Positions 16,620 through 24,533 of a stretch of 64,000 bases of DNA are shown in pieces. The stretch comes from a virus, in IMG/VR virus record IMGVR_UViG_3300032011_000001, positions 62,001 to 126,000 of that record; one strand, 5' to 3'. The number at the start of each line of letters is the position of its first letter. Positions within the stretch are counted from its first letter, which is position 1. A program made the translations under genes and the position numbers. The notes under the pieces are model-generated. The model worked only from the letters and a program-made list of their open reading frames with translations, ran no database searches and was not told where the DNA came from.

Positions 16620-16989
16620 CTACTTTTGTTTGAAAACTTGTTTTCTTTGCAAAAACAGGCACTTCAGGGCTTCCTTCTGTTGCCGACCTTACCGTTTTTT
16701 TGAGTTTTTGTTTTGGTGGTATCGTTTTTTTAGGAACTTTTGGCTTGCTTTGTTGTTGCGATAGCGGAAAGATCCATGTACCTTGGTGCTGACATGTTCC
16801 CTTTTCGTTTGAAAGAGTGCATTCTTTTATGAATGTTTTTGAGAAAACAATTCCCTCTTCCTTGAGCAGTTGAATTACATCTCTGGTTGTCACTTGTTTT
16901 TGTTCCTGTGTTGCTAGTTTTCTTTTTGGAAGTTTAATAGTTATAGAAACTGTGCCTTCCTTATTATTTATTTTAATATCTTTTTTCAT
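16597..16989 (-). CDS. Hypothetical basic protein
   Basis: The product has 130 aa. The first ~65 residues look like a small folded domain (VSITIKLPKRKL, TRDVIQLLKEEGIVFSKTF, CTLSNEKGTCQHQGTWIF). The remainder is a Lys/Pro/Thr-rich, probably disordered tail (KPKVPKKTIPPKQKLKK). I do not recognise a family. The basic tail suggests nucleic-acid contact, by inference only. It lies between PIN-PhoH-linked genes and the nuclease, and its 3' end contains the promoter for the next operon. Confidence 0.6.
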   Translation of the reverse strand: MKKDIKINNKEGTVSITIKLPKRKLATQEQKQVTTRDVIQLLKEEGIVFSKTFIKECTLSNEKGTCQHQGTWIFPLSQQQSKPKVPKKTIPPKQKLKKTVRSATEGSPEVPVFAKKTSFQTKVVDKTTTK

Positions 16990-17000
16990 TATTTCTCCTC

Positions 17001-17615
17001 TTAATGTTCGATAGCTTTGCTTATAATTTTATACACCTTATTGTGCATTTGTTTAAGTCTTGTTTTCTTTTTTTGATAATAACCAACGAGACAATCTGAA
17101 AAATATTCTTCTATACTCACAATAGATTCTTCATTTAGAAAGCTCTTTTTTATTTGCTTTGACAGAAGTTCTGTATCTATTTTCGCTATTTGTCTTTCAA
17201 AACTATTATTTTTTTCCTCATACAAAAAGTCGCAGAGAGGAACTTTGTTTGTTTTTCCGACAACGCCATAATATAATTCTACTTTTTTGGCAAAATAGAG
17301 ATCTCTTATCTTTGCAGAGATTCTTTTTTCATTTTCTCGATAATATTCAAGGGAGATCTCTTTTAAGAATGAGGAAAAACATTTTTCTATATTATAAACT
17401 TCGTTAGATAAAAATACAGTACCTTTTTTATAAGAAGCTTTTCTGTCTTCCAGCTTTTCTTGTCTGATGAATATAATTTTTTTGATATTCGATAAAAAAA
17501 CTTTATCTACTTTATCTATCTTTTTTATTAAAATATTGACATCAAAGTTTATGGGAGCGGTATCTCTAAAATATACGGGAATTCCTTGTTTAGTTTCATA
17601 ATACTTTCGCTGCAA
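17001..17615 (-). CDS. Hypothetical helical phage protein (PhoH operon)
   Basis: The 204-aa product is rich in Lys, Glu, Ile and Phe with no cysteine-rich or catalytic motif I recognise. An N-terminal segment YYETKQGIPVYFRDTAPINFDV precedes long likely helices. The start lies inside the 3' end of the PIN-PhoH gene (overlap ~20 nt), so the two are probably co-translated. Function is unknown. In T4-like phages, proteins beside PhoH are seldom characterised. Confidence 0.65.
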   Translation of the reverse strand: MQRKYYETKQGIPVYFRDTAPINFDVNILIKKIDKVDKVFLSNIKKIIFIRQEKLEDRKASYKKGTVFLSNEVYNIEKCFSSFLKEISLEYYRENEKRISAKIRDLYFAKKVELYYGVVGKTNKVPLCDFLYEEKNNSFERQIAKIDTELLSKQIKKSFLNEESIVSIEEYFSDCLVGYYQKKKTRLKQMHNKVYKIISKAIEH

Positions 17616-18927
17616 GGGAAGCCACCTCTGATCTTTCTCCCTTTTTAAGTGTGATATGCCCGGATATCTGATATTCTTTAAACTTTTCTACTGCATGAAC
17701 AAGACCGTTCGAAGTCTCATTGATATAGACATTATCTATTTGTTCGACATCGCCGGTGAGAATAATCTTTGTATTGTCGCCGACTCTTGTTATTATAGTC
17801 TTAATTTCGTGTCTTGTTAAGTTTTGAGCCTCATCAATTATAATATATGCGTTTGCGATAGATCTGCCTCTAATAAAAGTTAGGGCCTCTACCTCAATAA
17901 TACCTTTGTCCATATATTCCTGAAACATCTCTTTGTCATTACCCATCAAGAACTGAAGGTTGTCTTGTATCGGGGATAACCAAGGGATCATTTTTTCCTC
18001 TAGTGTTCCTGGCAAGAAGCCAATGTCTTTCCCTAAAGGCTGTACTGGTCTTGAAATTATAAGCCTGGAGTATGCATCTGTATCGTTTGACAAAGTTTGC
18101 TGTAGGCCTGCAGCGAGGGCACACAATGTTTTTCCCGAACCTGCTCTACCAATGAGGGAAACTACTTTGATGTTCTTATCCATAAGAAGATCAAATGCAA
18201 AGCTCTGCTCTTTGTTTCTTGGCTGTAAGCCCCATACTGAGTCTCTTTTTACAATCTTCCTAAGTGGTGTCTCATAGTCTGTAAACCTAGACAGTGCTGT
18301 TTTCTTTTCGCTAGAGTTGGATATCAACATTATAAATTCATTGCACTTGTGATTGGGGTGTTGTTCCTTGTCGAGATAAATATCATCTCCCGCATAAAAC
18401 CTGTCTATGAGCTCGTCATCCATCAAAATTTCAGAAAAGCCATAATAAACATCCTCTTCGCTACTAACAACCTTTTCCGTATCGAAGTCTGCGGATTTCA
18501 TGCCAATGCATTGACATATGACTCGCATATTGATATCTCTTGATACGACAACAATTTCGTCTAAAATATTTATTTTTCTTGCATAGTTGTAGATTGTCTG
18601 CAGTATTTGATGATCTGCTATCTCTTGCGAAAGCTCTTTTGGGAGTGCTAGCTCTCCAGTGTCATAAACAACAATAAGGTTTCCTTTCCCCTCTGTTATC
18701 TGAACACCCTCTCTCAAGTCTCCCTTCTCTCGAAGTTCATCAAGGGCTTTGATCGCAAGCCTAGCGTTCATGCCAACAGAGTCTTGGCGCTTCTTGTGTT
18801 TATCTATCTCTTCTAATACTTTTATTGGAAGAACTATGTCGCTTTTACTACCAAAGCTATATATGCAACTTGCGTTTGTCAATAAAACACTGGTGTCTAA
18901 AGCGTAGGTTATGCGTTTTTCTGTCAT
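17596..18927 (-). CDS. phoH: PIN domain-PhoH fusion ATPase (PhoH2/YlaK-like)
   Basis: The start at MTEKRITYALDTSVLLTN has AAGGA 6 nt upstream and gives 443 aa. The PIN domain (about residues 5-165) has the metal-site acids DTSVLL, LEEIDKHK and VVSRDINMR. The PhoH domain begins near residue 225: NKEQSFAFDLLMD, Walker A GRAGSGKT near residue 257, RPVQPLGKDIGFLPG, Walker B AYIIIDEAQN and sensor TGDVEQID. This two-domain architecture is known as PhoH2/YlaK and is thought to be an RNA helicase plus RNase. PhoH genes are common in marine T4-like phages, where their role is unsettled. An ATAAATAG-type motif lies upstream of the start. Confidence 0.92.
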   Translation of the reverse strand: MTEKRITYALDTSVLLTNASCIYSFGSKSDIVLPIKVLEEIDKHKKRQDSVGMNARLAIKALDELREKGDLREGVQITEGKGNLIVVYDTGELALPKELSQEIADHQILQTIYNYARKINILDEIVVVSRDINMRVICQCIGMKSADFDTEKVVSSEEDVYYGFSEILMDDELIDRFYAGDDIYLDKEQHPNHKCNEFIMLISNSSEKKTALSRFTDYETPLRKIVKRDSVWGLQPRNKEQSFAFDLLMDKNIKVVSLIGRAGSGKTLCALAAGLQQTLSNDTDAYSRLIISRPVQPLGKDIGFLPGTLEEKMIPWLSPIQDNLQFLMGNDKEMFQEYMDKGIIEVEALTFIRGRSIANAYIIIDEAQNLTRHEIKTIITRVGDNTKIILTGDVEQIDNVYINETSNGLVHAVEKFKEYQISGHITLKKGERSEVASLAAKVL

Positions 18928-18943
18928 TAACATTCCTTACACT

Positions 18944-18951
18944 TATAAATA
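18944..18951 (+). promoter_or_regulatory. TATAAATA box (T4 late-promoter-like)
   Basis: The octamer TATAAATA matches the T4 late-promoter consensus and lies about 50 nt before the plus-strand start at 19001, correctly oriented for that gene. Its complement is also 16-17 nt before the PhoH start on the other strand. Only sequence resemblance supports it, but the neighbouring gp55 gene makes late-promoter use plausible. Confidence 0.4.
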
Positions 18952-19000
18952 GTTTTATAAAAATATTTTGTAGAATATCACTCGAAAGTATATTTACATT

Positions 19001-19720
19001 ATGAAGAAAATATTCTTAACGAGCCTGTGTGCACTATTTTTATTATCATCTTGTACAATTTTTAGCACACTCGTTATCAAAAATAAGAAAGATTCTTTCG
19101 TTCAAGTCCTTTCTATAAAGACGGTAAGCGGTGGAGAGATCGGACTTAGCACTGCTTCCGGAGTAGTTGTTGAAAACCGAGGTAACAAGTCCTACATTTT
19201 GACTGCTGGTCACTTTTGTCTAGATAAAGACGATATTAATAAAACTATATCGCCTATCGAGGGAGTGGTTATAACTAAATTAAACGGAGGGCATGAGAAA
19301 GGTCGAGTCTTTGCGATCTCTAGATTGTGGGACATATGCCTGTTAGAATCCCCGAAGCTGGGTCTTGACTCTGTTAAAGTCGCTGCTCACGATATTGAGG
19401 TTGGCGACAACGTAGTAAACATCGCTGCACCTAACGGTTTATTTGGAAAAGATCTTGTAATGTCATATGAAGGACGATATTCCGGGCATGGCGGGAACGG
19501 ATATGCTGTGGAGACAGAAGTTGATTTCTATACATTCCCTGTCGCTCCTGGTAGTTCAGGGAGTCCAATATTTAATTTAAAAGGCGAAATTGTAGGCTTA
19601 GTATTCGCCGTAGACGCCAGGTATCACCATATTACCTTGGCAGTAACAAGAGAACAAATAATAATGTTTTTAGAGAGTGTTCTCGACCTAGACTATATTA
19701 TAGAAAGACCAAGGAAGTAA
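19001..19720 (+). CDS. Secreted trypsin-like serine protease, lipoprotein
   Basis: The 239-aa protein starts MKKIFLTSLCALFLLSSC, a lipoprotein signal peptide with lipobox LSSC (Cys18). The chymotrypsin-fold triad is visible: His in YILTAGHFC (~residue 70), Asp in LWDICLLE (~110) and Ser in VAPGSSGSPIFN (~187, GxSGxP form). Length fits a minimal S1/DegP-like protease without PDZ domains. It is one of only two clear plus-strand genes, divergent from PhoH and followed 31 nt later by a J-domain-like gene. It would sit on the periplasmic face of a host membrane, perhaps for envelope remodelling, exclusion or lysis. Substrate unknown. Confidence 0.88.
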   Translation: MKKIFLTSLCALFLLSSCTIFSTLVIKNKKDSFVQVLSIKTVSGGEIGLSTASGVVVENRGNKSYILTAGHFCLDKDDINKTISPIEGVVITKLNGGHEKGRVFAISRLWDICLLESPKLGLDSVKVAAHDIEVGDNVVNIAAPNGLFGKDLVMSYEGRYSGHGGNGYAVETEVDFYTFPVAPGSSGSPIFNLKGEIVGLVFAVDARYHHITLAVTREQIIMFLESVLDLDYIIERPRK

Positions 19721-19751
19721 CTATTTACCTGTATTAACCTGGTCCTTTCTC

Positions 19752-20426
19752 TTGAAAACAAAAAACAAAAAAAGAAAAATTCTAAAGTTTGAGTTATTGT
19801 CCTTAGACTATCAAGACGTATGTGATGTTTTTGAAACATGCGAAACTGAATTTCATAAGAATTTCTTTGATCCCAAATTAGAAGAGCAAATAAAAGAACA
19901 AGAAGAAGCTATGAAAAAAAGGGAAGAAAAAGATAAGGAAAACAATGCCAAGGAAAAAGAAAAAAAGATGTCCGATTCCACAGATATTCAATCTCCCAAC
20001 AAACAAGAACAGAGCAGCGAGAAAGAAAGCAGCGAACTCGAAGTAAAAGAAGAGAAGATCTCTAAAAAAGTGGTTCGAAAGTTGTTCAGGGCAATTGCGC
20101 TTGAGACACACCCCGATGCTCTATACGGCGAAGATGCAGATACAATAGAATATAAAGAGAGCTTATATAAAAAAGCAGCTCGTGCTGCCAAAAAAGGTAA
20201 GGAGTACGAGCTGCTTGAAATAGCTGTATCGTTAGGTATTACTGATATATTAAACGATACGGAAATTTATTTATTATTAGATAAAGCCATGATGAACTTG
20301 AAAAATAAAGTACATCAACTAAAAAATTCTATAATGTGGCTATGGTATCACGCCAACGGTAAACAGAAAAATATTCTTGAAATACAGATACAAAAACAAC
20401 TTGGCCTTAAAAAAAGAGATGAATAA
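19752..20426 (+). CDS. J-domain-like (DnaJ-type) protein
   Basis: The frame begins at TTG, since no earlier ATG gives the same N-terminus, and encodes 224 aa. The middle is a long charged coiled region rich in Lys and Glu (about residues 40-100). From residue ~105 comes SKKVVRKLFRAIALETHPDALYG, which contains the HPD tripeptide of J domains in the right context after a helix II-like segment, then YKESLYKKAARAAKKG and YELLEIAVSLG. A J domain would recruit host DnaK. Similar HPD proteins occur in marine T4-like phages. It probably shares a transcript with the protease gene and converges on the next minus-strand gene. Confidence 0.72.
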   Translation: MKTKNKKRKILKFELLSLDYQDVCDVFETCETEFHKNFFDPKLEEQIKEQEEAMKKREEKDKENNAKEKEKKMSDSTDIQSPNKQEQSSEKESSELEVKEEKISKKVVRKLFRAIALETHPDALYGEDADTIEYKESLYKKAARAAKKGKEYELLEIAVSLGITDILNDTEIYLLLDKAMMNLKNKVHQLKNSIMWLWYHANGKQKNILEIQIQKQLGLKKRDE

Positions 20427-20427
20427 A

Positions 20428-20610
20428 TTATTCTTCTGAGGCGCAGGCGACAGTAATTTTCTGAGGTTCGAAAACATAGCTTGTTTCTGTTCCCGAGTCT
20501 TTTTCATTGCCAGCGTCTGGAATGCCTGCATCTGGGCTGTCTACAACCAGAGGGTTGCACGATAGGCAAGTCAATGCCAAGAAAGTAAGGGTACTTGCTC
20601 TTTTTTTCAT
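20428..20610 (-). CDS. Small lipoprotein with DAG-rich linker
   Basis: The 60-aa product opens MKKRASTLTFLALTCLSC, a lipoprotein signal peptide with Cys18 as the likely lipidated residue. SPDAGIPDAGNEKDSG follows, a Pro/Asp/Ala/Gly-rich linker of the kind that abounds in Myxococcota lipoproteins. The rest (ETSYVFEPQKITVACASEE) is too short for a domain. It converges with the J-domain gene with only 1 nt between stops. It may be a host-derived surface lipoprotein or an exclusion factor. The linker style is one of the clues to the host. Confidence 0.65.
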   Translation of the reverse strand: MKKRASTLTFLALTCLSCNPLVVDSPDAGIPDAGNEKDSGTETSYVFEPQKITVACASEE

Positions 20611-20672
20611 TTTAATGTCCTTTGTTTTGAAATATTAGTAAAAAATAAGATGTATTAGCTGTATAAGTAGTA

Positions 20673-21191
20673 TCATACTACGTCAAAATCCTCTTTGCGG
20701 CGCTTAGAAAACCATTTTGGGATCTTTTCTTGTGGATACCGCATCTTTGGCTTGTCAGAATAGAAGTCACGATATGACTTGACAACGTTGTCACTCTTAT
20801 ATTCATCGGGCATACACAGAGGAAGTTGCGTAGGCTCGTGGCTTGGGAACTTCGATACATCGAACAACTCTTTGCAAATGTTTAATACACGCTCACACTT
20901 GTGAACTTTGTGTTGGCCGAAGCGCAACTTGTATTCTTCCAACATAGCCTCGGTATGTTTTACCAAGTTAAGGAAGTTGGCAGAAGACTCGCGCACCCAT
21001 TTTGTAGATGGGTGGTTGAAGTGTGCATTACGATAAGGTGTCTCGAAGCCGTGATGGTTGAGAGTTGTGCAAAGCATTTGACAGCTTTCTAATATCATCT
21101 TGACAACACGATAGTTGTCTAGCTCACGAGCTGACTGTTCCCAGTCGATAGTTCCGGTTTGTTCGCATCCACTAATAGCAAAAATATTCAT
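20673..21191 (-). CDS. Conserved phage protein (MNIF...KMILES...MPDEYK type)
   Basis: This 172-aa protein begins MNIFAISGCEQTGTIDWEQ and shows YRVVKMILESCQMLCTTLNHHG, NAHFNHPSTKWVRESSANF, EYKLRFGQHKVHKC, PLCMPDEYKSDNVVKSYRDFY and KWFSKRRKEDF. I recall proteins with exactly this motif order in cyanophages and other marine T4-like phages, unnamed. The invariant His, Asn and Glu residues (NHP, WVRES) suggest an enzyme, but I cannot assign a reaction. It has its own consensus promoter at 21214-21242 and an AGGAGG site before the ATG, so it is likely an early gene. Confidence 0.75.
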   Translation of the reverse strand: MNIFAISGCEQTGTIDWEQSARELDNYRVVKMILESCQMLCTTLNHHGFETPYRNAHFNHPSTKWVRESSANFLNLVKHTEAMLEEYKLRFGQHKVHKCERVLNICKELFDVSKFPSHEPTQLPLCMPDEYKSDNVVKSYRDFYSDKPKMRYPQEKIPKWFSKRRKEDFDVV

Positions 21192-21213
21192 ATGATCCCT
21201 CCTAGAGAGTCAT

Positions 21214-21242
21214 ATTATACTACATGTGTGGATATTTGTCAA
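21214..21242 (-). promoter_or_regulatory. Consensus sigma70 promoter (TTGACA-17-TATAAT)
   Basis: TTGACA (21242-21237) and TATAAT (21219-21214) on the minus strand are separated by 17 nt and are exact matches. The start site would be near 21207, about 16 nt before the gene at 21191, leaving room for the AGGAGG ribosome site. Confidence 0.85.
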
Positions 21243-21248
21243 GTATGT

Positions 21249-22163
21249 TTATTCTGCGTCGGTGAATGTAACGATTGTTCCGTCATCAAGCTGCAGGCTA
21301 GCTAGCCAGTCTATATCACCGTTCTGATCTCTTTGAATTGGGGAGTCATCTCCAGTAAAAAGATCTCTCATACTTTTTGTGCCCTTTTCAATTGTAGCTT
21401 TTGCGTCTCTGCCATAGGATTTCTCAACATGAGATTCTGCGGCCTCTACACTAGGAAACGTGGTTGGTGTATTTGCTTGTGCACCTGTGCCGAATAGGGA
21501 TGCAGCCATTATGCCGCCTATCACCAGAGGAACACCAAGTTTCCTTTTCAGAGAGCTAACAAATTGCTTTGCTCCCTCATTTAAATGTAAATCATATTCT
21601 TCAAGGAGAGTATCTATTTCTTCTTCCAATAGTTGCTCGTCCAATTGCTTTGAGAATCTTTCGATGATGTCTTCTTCGCGCATTGCTTGAGTGGTTGAAG
21701 CACGATCTGTCCTTGTTTTGCTGGGCACTGTGTCTGCACCACTCTTAACGCCCGGCATTGAACGAGTATTTTCATCATCGTCATCATATATGTCATCTAG
21801 TGTGGCTTTTGGTAAAGTATCTGTGATGTTCTTTGCCATGATCTTCTGGACGCCTGGATCAAAGATGATACCCTTAACAATCTTTTCAATTGTTTTTATC
21901 ATCTCTGGGGTTACTTTGTTTTTTCTGAATTTGTCAAGAAAACTAGATTTTTTAGCATCGTCTGGTGTGACACTTTTCACTGCTTGATCTACAGTGTTCA
22001 TTCTTGAGTCTTTCGACTGCTTTTTAAGGAGTGCGCGGTAAACTTTTGGATCGTTTGGATCTAAGCCCTGACGCTTGAGGGCCGCTATTCCTGCGGGACT
22101 AAAGTTTATCCCGTCTCCTGGAGCTTCTTGTACTCTTCCTCTTTTAACAATAACCTTTTTCAT
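21249..22163 (-). CDS. Hypothetical protein with central hydrophobic segment
   Basis: The 304-aa product starts MKKVIVKRGRVQEAPGDGINFSP and has a basic N-terminal region. An acidic, helical stretch of about residues 165-200 (IIERFSKQLDEQLLEEEIDTL) follows. Residues ~210-230 are hydrophobic (GVPLVIGGIMAASLFGTGAQA), resembling either a TM helix or an internal signal-like segment. The C-terminal ~80 residues are soluble (TFPSVEAAESHVEKSYG). I recognise no family. A cleavage near AQA could release the C-terminal part. It lies between the KamA-like gene and an early gene. A weak TATAAT-like box at 22182-22177 precedes the start. Confidence 0.6.
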   Translation of the reverse strand: MKKVIVKRGRVQEAPGDGINFSPAGIAALKRQGLDPNDPKVYRALLKKQSKDSRMNTVDQAVKSVTPDDAKKSSFLDKFRKNKVTPEMIKTIEKIVKGIIFDPGVQKIMAKNITDTLPKATLDDIYDDDDENTRSMPGVKSGADTVPSKTRTDRASTTQAMREEDIIERFSKQLDEQLLEEEIDTLLEEYDLHLNEGAKQFVSSLKRKLGVPLVIGGIMAASLFGTGAQANTPTTFPSVEAAESHVEKSYGRDAKATIEKGTKSMRDLFTGDDSPIQRDQNGDIDWLASLQLDDGTIVTFTDAE

Positions 22164-22192
22164 ATCTCACCTCGATATTATATATAGAAGCT

Positions 22193-23595
22193 TTATTCTG
22201 AAAAATACTTTATCTTTGGCATGCCAGTATATTTACAAGCTTCCTCCAGGGCAGCTCTTAGCATTTGTTCTCTCTTTTTGGGATCTTTCCAGTCCTCTTT
22301 CATTGACGGAGATAATGTTCGTAGTGGGTCAACATATGTAAATAATTTACCTCGCTTTACAGCAGGTGCCTTAAATACTGATATGCCAGTTTTTCGGTCG
22401 TAATGTTCGTAGCTGTGTGCATCTCTTTTTCCGCCACCGCCCATTGTATCCACAATAAACAAAGGAACATTAAAGCCTGCAGTAGAACCTCGGACTTCTT
22501 TCTCTAGGTCAATAGCTGTTTGGACTGTGGTTCTAAGATCTTCCGTTCCTCTAACCAAGTCGTGTACATAAACATAATATGGATGCACATTGATGTAACT
22601 TAGTTTCTTAATTAAGTCTCCCATGAGTTCTGGAGTGTCGTTTACTCCTGCCTGTAATACCGTTTGGTTGCGAACAGTGATACCCCTCTCAAATAATAGG
22701 TTCATGGCATCCTGAGAAATACCCGTCACTTCGTTTGGGGTATTGAAGTGAGTATGTATAACAACTTCTTTGTGAAGCTTTCTACCTCTCTCCACGATTT
22801 CAGTTACTGCGTCCGTCCATTCTGTGTCAGTTAAGATCTTCATAGGCTGAATGGCCAGACCCTTAGTGGCAAAGCGGAATCTCCTGACATGTGGAATATC
22901 TAACAATGCATGGCCCAACTCAAGAACTTGGCTTGGCTTTAAACGATACATGTCGCCACCGCTGATGACAATATCTTCTAGCTCTTTGCGTTCCTTAATA
23001 TACTGAAACGCCTTGTCCCATCTTTCTTGGTTTGCTTTGAGCTGTACTTTCTCGACGGTATCTGTATCTAAGCCAACAGCATAGGAGCGAGTACAAAAAC
23101 GACAATACACTGGGCATGTGTCCAGAGCTAGAAACAGGGCTTTGTCTGGGTATCTGTGAGTAAGGCCGTCAACAGGTGCATCGGCCTGCTCATGTAGTGA
23201 ATCCAAAGTTAGGAGAGGATGATCTTCTTCTAGTTGAGAGCCCACTGGAAGGAATTGCCTTCGTATAGGGTCTGTGTAGGGGTTTTCCCAATCAATGAGA
23301 GAAAGCAAATAGGGAGATATTCGAACTGCCATAGGTGCAGCACCAAAGCCAGCTTTGACATCTTCAATAAACTCTTCTGATACAATATCCTGAACTGCTG
23401 CTATGAGCTTCTTTGGTTTTGTGATAGCATTTCTCTCTTGCCACTTATGGCTCAAGAAAGTTTCTTCATCTATCTCTTTCCAAGCTGGTATTCTCTGCCA
23501 GAAGGCATCTCTCCTTAAATTTCTCCACGAAAGACTCTGTTCCGAAACTTTTGGCTTTAAGTGATTTACCTTCTCTTCTACTATCTTCAAACTCA
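22193..23595 (-). CDS. kamA: Lysine 2,3-aminomutase family radical SAM enzyme
   Basis: I start it at MSLKIVEEK, because GGAGG lies 6-7 nt before this ATG, giving 467 aa, near the family norm of ~420-470. The radical SAM cluster CxxxCxxC appears as CPVYCRFCTRSYAVG (~residue 158). PLP is bound by the Lys in DTMGGGGKRDAH (~385). Asp residues in VHDLVRGTEDLR and FIVDTMGG correspond to the two that hold the substrate side-chain amine in clostridial lysine 2,3-aminomutase. Also seen are VISGGDMYRL and VVIHTHFNTPNEV. The enzyme converts lysine to beta-lysine, or acts on a related amino acid. An EF-P-modifying EpmB-like role is an alternative. It has its own promoter just after the upstream terminator, like a cargo gene. 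Confidence 0.9.
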
Positions 23596-23616
23596 TAAGG
23601 GCCTCCAACATTGCAC

Positions 23617-23645
23617 ATTATATCATACATAGCATTTTTTGTAAA
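23617..23645 (-). promoter_or_regulatory. Sigma70 promoter (TTTACA-17-TATAAT) for the aminomutase gene
   Basis: On the minus strand TTTACA (23645-23640) and TATAAT (23622-23617) are 17 nt apart. The -35 hexamer begins within the T-tract of the terminator at 23643-23670, so stop and restart of transcription are back to back. Confidence 0.75.
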
Positions 23646-23670
23646 AAAAAAGAGCCCCTTTCGGGGCTCT
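23643..23670 (-). terminator. Rho-independent terminator after outer-membrane protein gene
   Basis: On the minus strand an 8-bp perfect stem AGAGCCCC / GGGGCTCT with a GAAA loop is followed by a run of eight T. It lies ~23 nt after the stop of the gene at 23693-24334 and is the clearest intrinsic terminator in the window. Confidence 0.92.
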
Positions 23671-23692
23671 CTTGCTTCTAAGGGCCGAAAGC

Positions 23693-24334
23693 TTAGAAGT
23701 TAATTCCCGCCGACAGTGTAACAACGTTTGCGTCGTCACCTTCGGTATTCTGTTGACGGAAGTATTCTGCACGAACACTAACGCCTGCGCCCACTTCTGT
23801 TGACGCTCCGGCAAGGATGCGGTTCTCTGATACACCGTCTTGGTTAACGTGTACTTCATCGCCCACGGATACATCAACGGTTGCGATCTTTAAGTCCAAA
23901 GACTTTGTGAGCATAATTTGCTCACGAACTCGCATTTGTTCTGTGCCAACGGCAGTAACGTCGCCATGCTCATCTAGTTGCAGGCGCAGTCTGTTGGCTA
24001 ATGTAATACCGAGTGGTAATGCCACATCGTTATTTACATCTAAAGAAACTCGGTTCTCTGATGTGCCATTAGTATTAGTGTTTCGGATGCGTAACTGTAA
24101 ATCCATATTCTCAGTTAAGTCACGAGACACTGCGAACACGGTGTGTTCATAACCAGCGGCCTTCGTAACCATGTCCTCACTAATGCTTAGATCATGGCGA
24201 ACTTGCTCTTCTGCTGAGAGTGTAAAGCCGCCAAGCTTTGCAGATCCAGCGGTAGCTTCCAAACGAAGTTCGTCTGCATAACTAACGCTACTTACCAAAA
24301 ACGCCATAACGGTCGCTAATAGTGCTTTTTTCAT
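23693..24334 (-). CDS. Secreted outer-membrane beta-barrel protein, DUF2490-like
   Basis: The ATG of MKKALLATVMAFLVSSVSYA is used because a GGAG site precedes it, giving 213 aa. Residues 1-20 are a Sec signal peptide with AxA-like cleavage after SYA. The mature chain alternates polar and hydrophobic residues as in beta-strands (LRLEATAGSAKLG, LQLRIRNTN, NRLRLQLDEHG, IATVDVSVGDEVHVN) and ends VVTLSAGINF, with the terminal Phe recognised by the BAM machinery. The motif SENRILAGAS then VRAEYFRQQ resembles DUF2490 outer-membrane proteins. A phage-encoded OMP could alter host permeability or mask receptors. It has its own promoter and terminator, as morons do. Confidence 0.78.
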   Translation of the reverse strand: MKKALLATVMAFLVSSVSYADELRLEATAGSAKLGGFTLSAEEQVRHDLSISEDMVTKAAGYEHTVFAVSRDLTENMDLQLRIRNTNTNGTSENRVSLDVNNDVALPLGITLANRLRLQLDEHGDVTAVGTEQMRVREQIMLTKSLDLKIATVDVSVGDEVHVNQDGVSENRILAGASTEVGAGVSVRAEYFRQQNTEGDDANVVTLSAGINF

Positions 24335-24389
24335 AGTTTTCTCCTTTTCATTCACCCGCTTAATTGCGGAGTGATGTTAAGTTGATATA

Positions 24390-24418
24390 ATTCTATCACG
24401 GTTCGTATATTATGTCAA
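24390..24418 (-). promoter_or_regulatory. Sigma70 promoter (TTGACA-17-TAGAAT) for outer-membrane protein gene
   Basis: Minus-strand TTGACA (24418-24413), 17-nt spacer, then TAGAAT (24395-24390). The predicted transcript starts about 50 nt before the ATG at 24334. One mismatch from consensus in the -10 box. Confidence 0.8.
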
Positions 24419-24480
24419 GGGGTGTATCTAAAGTAAAACTTTAACTTTGACGCAATGGGTCATACGAGGAGAAAAAGTGT

Positions 24481-24526
24481 AATAAAAACAAGCATTTAGG
24501 ATGGTTTGTAAGTACTTGTTTTTATT
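24481..24526. terminator. Inverted repeat, possible terminator between DUF5872-like and OMP genes
   Basis: A 12-nt perfect inverted repeat (AATAAAAACAAG ... CTTGTTTTTATT) has a 22-nt spacer, and T-rich sequence lies on either side. It follows directly after the stop of the minus-strand gene at 24534. The low GC content of the arm makes it a weak or bidirectional terminator at best. Confidence 0.4.
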
Positions 24527-24533
24527 GCGTTTT

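Noticed and set aside
20673-21191. Pyrimidine-dimer glycosylase (DenV-like) annotation
   Set aside because: T4 DenV motifs at the N-terminus are absent. The motif order matches another unnamed marine-phage family.
22177-22210. TATAAT-like box before the gene at 21249-22163 as a sigma70 promoter
   Set aside because: No acceptable -35 hexamer at 16-18 nt. It may be chance in AT-rich DNA.
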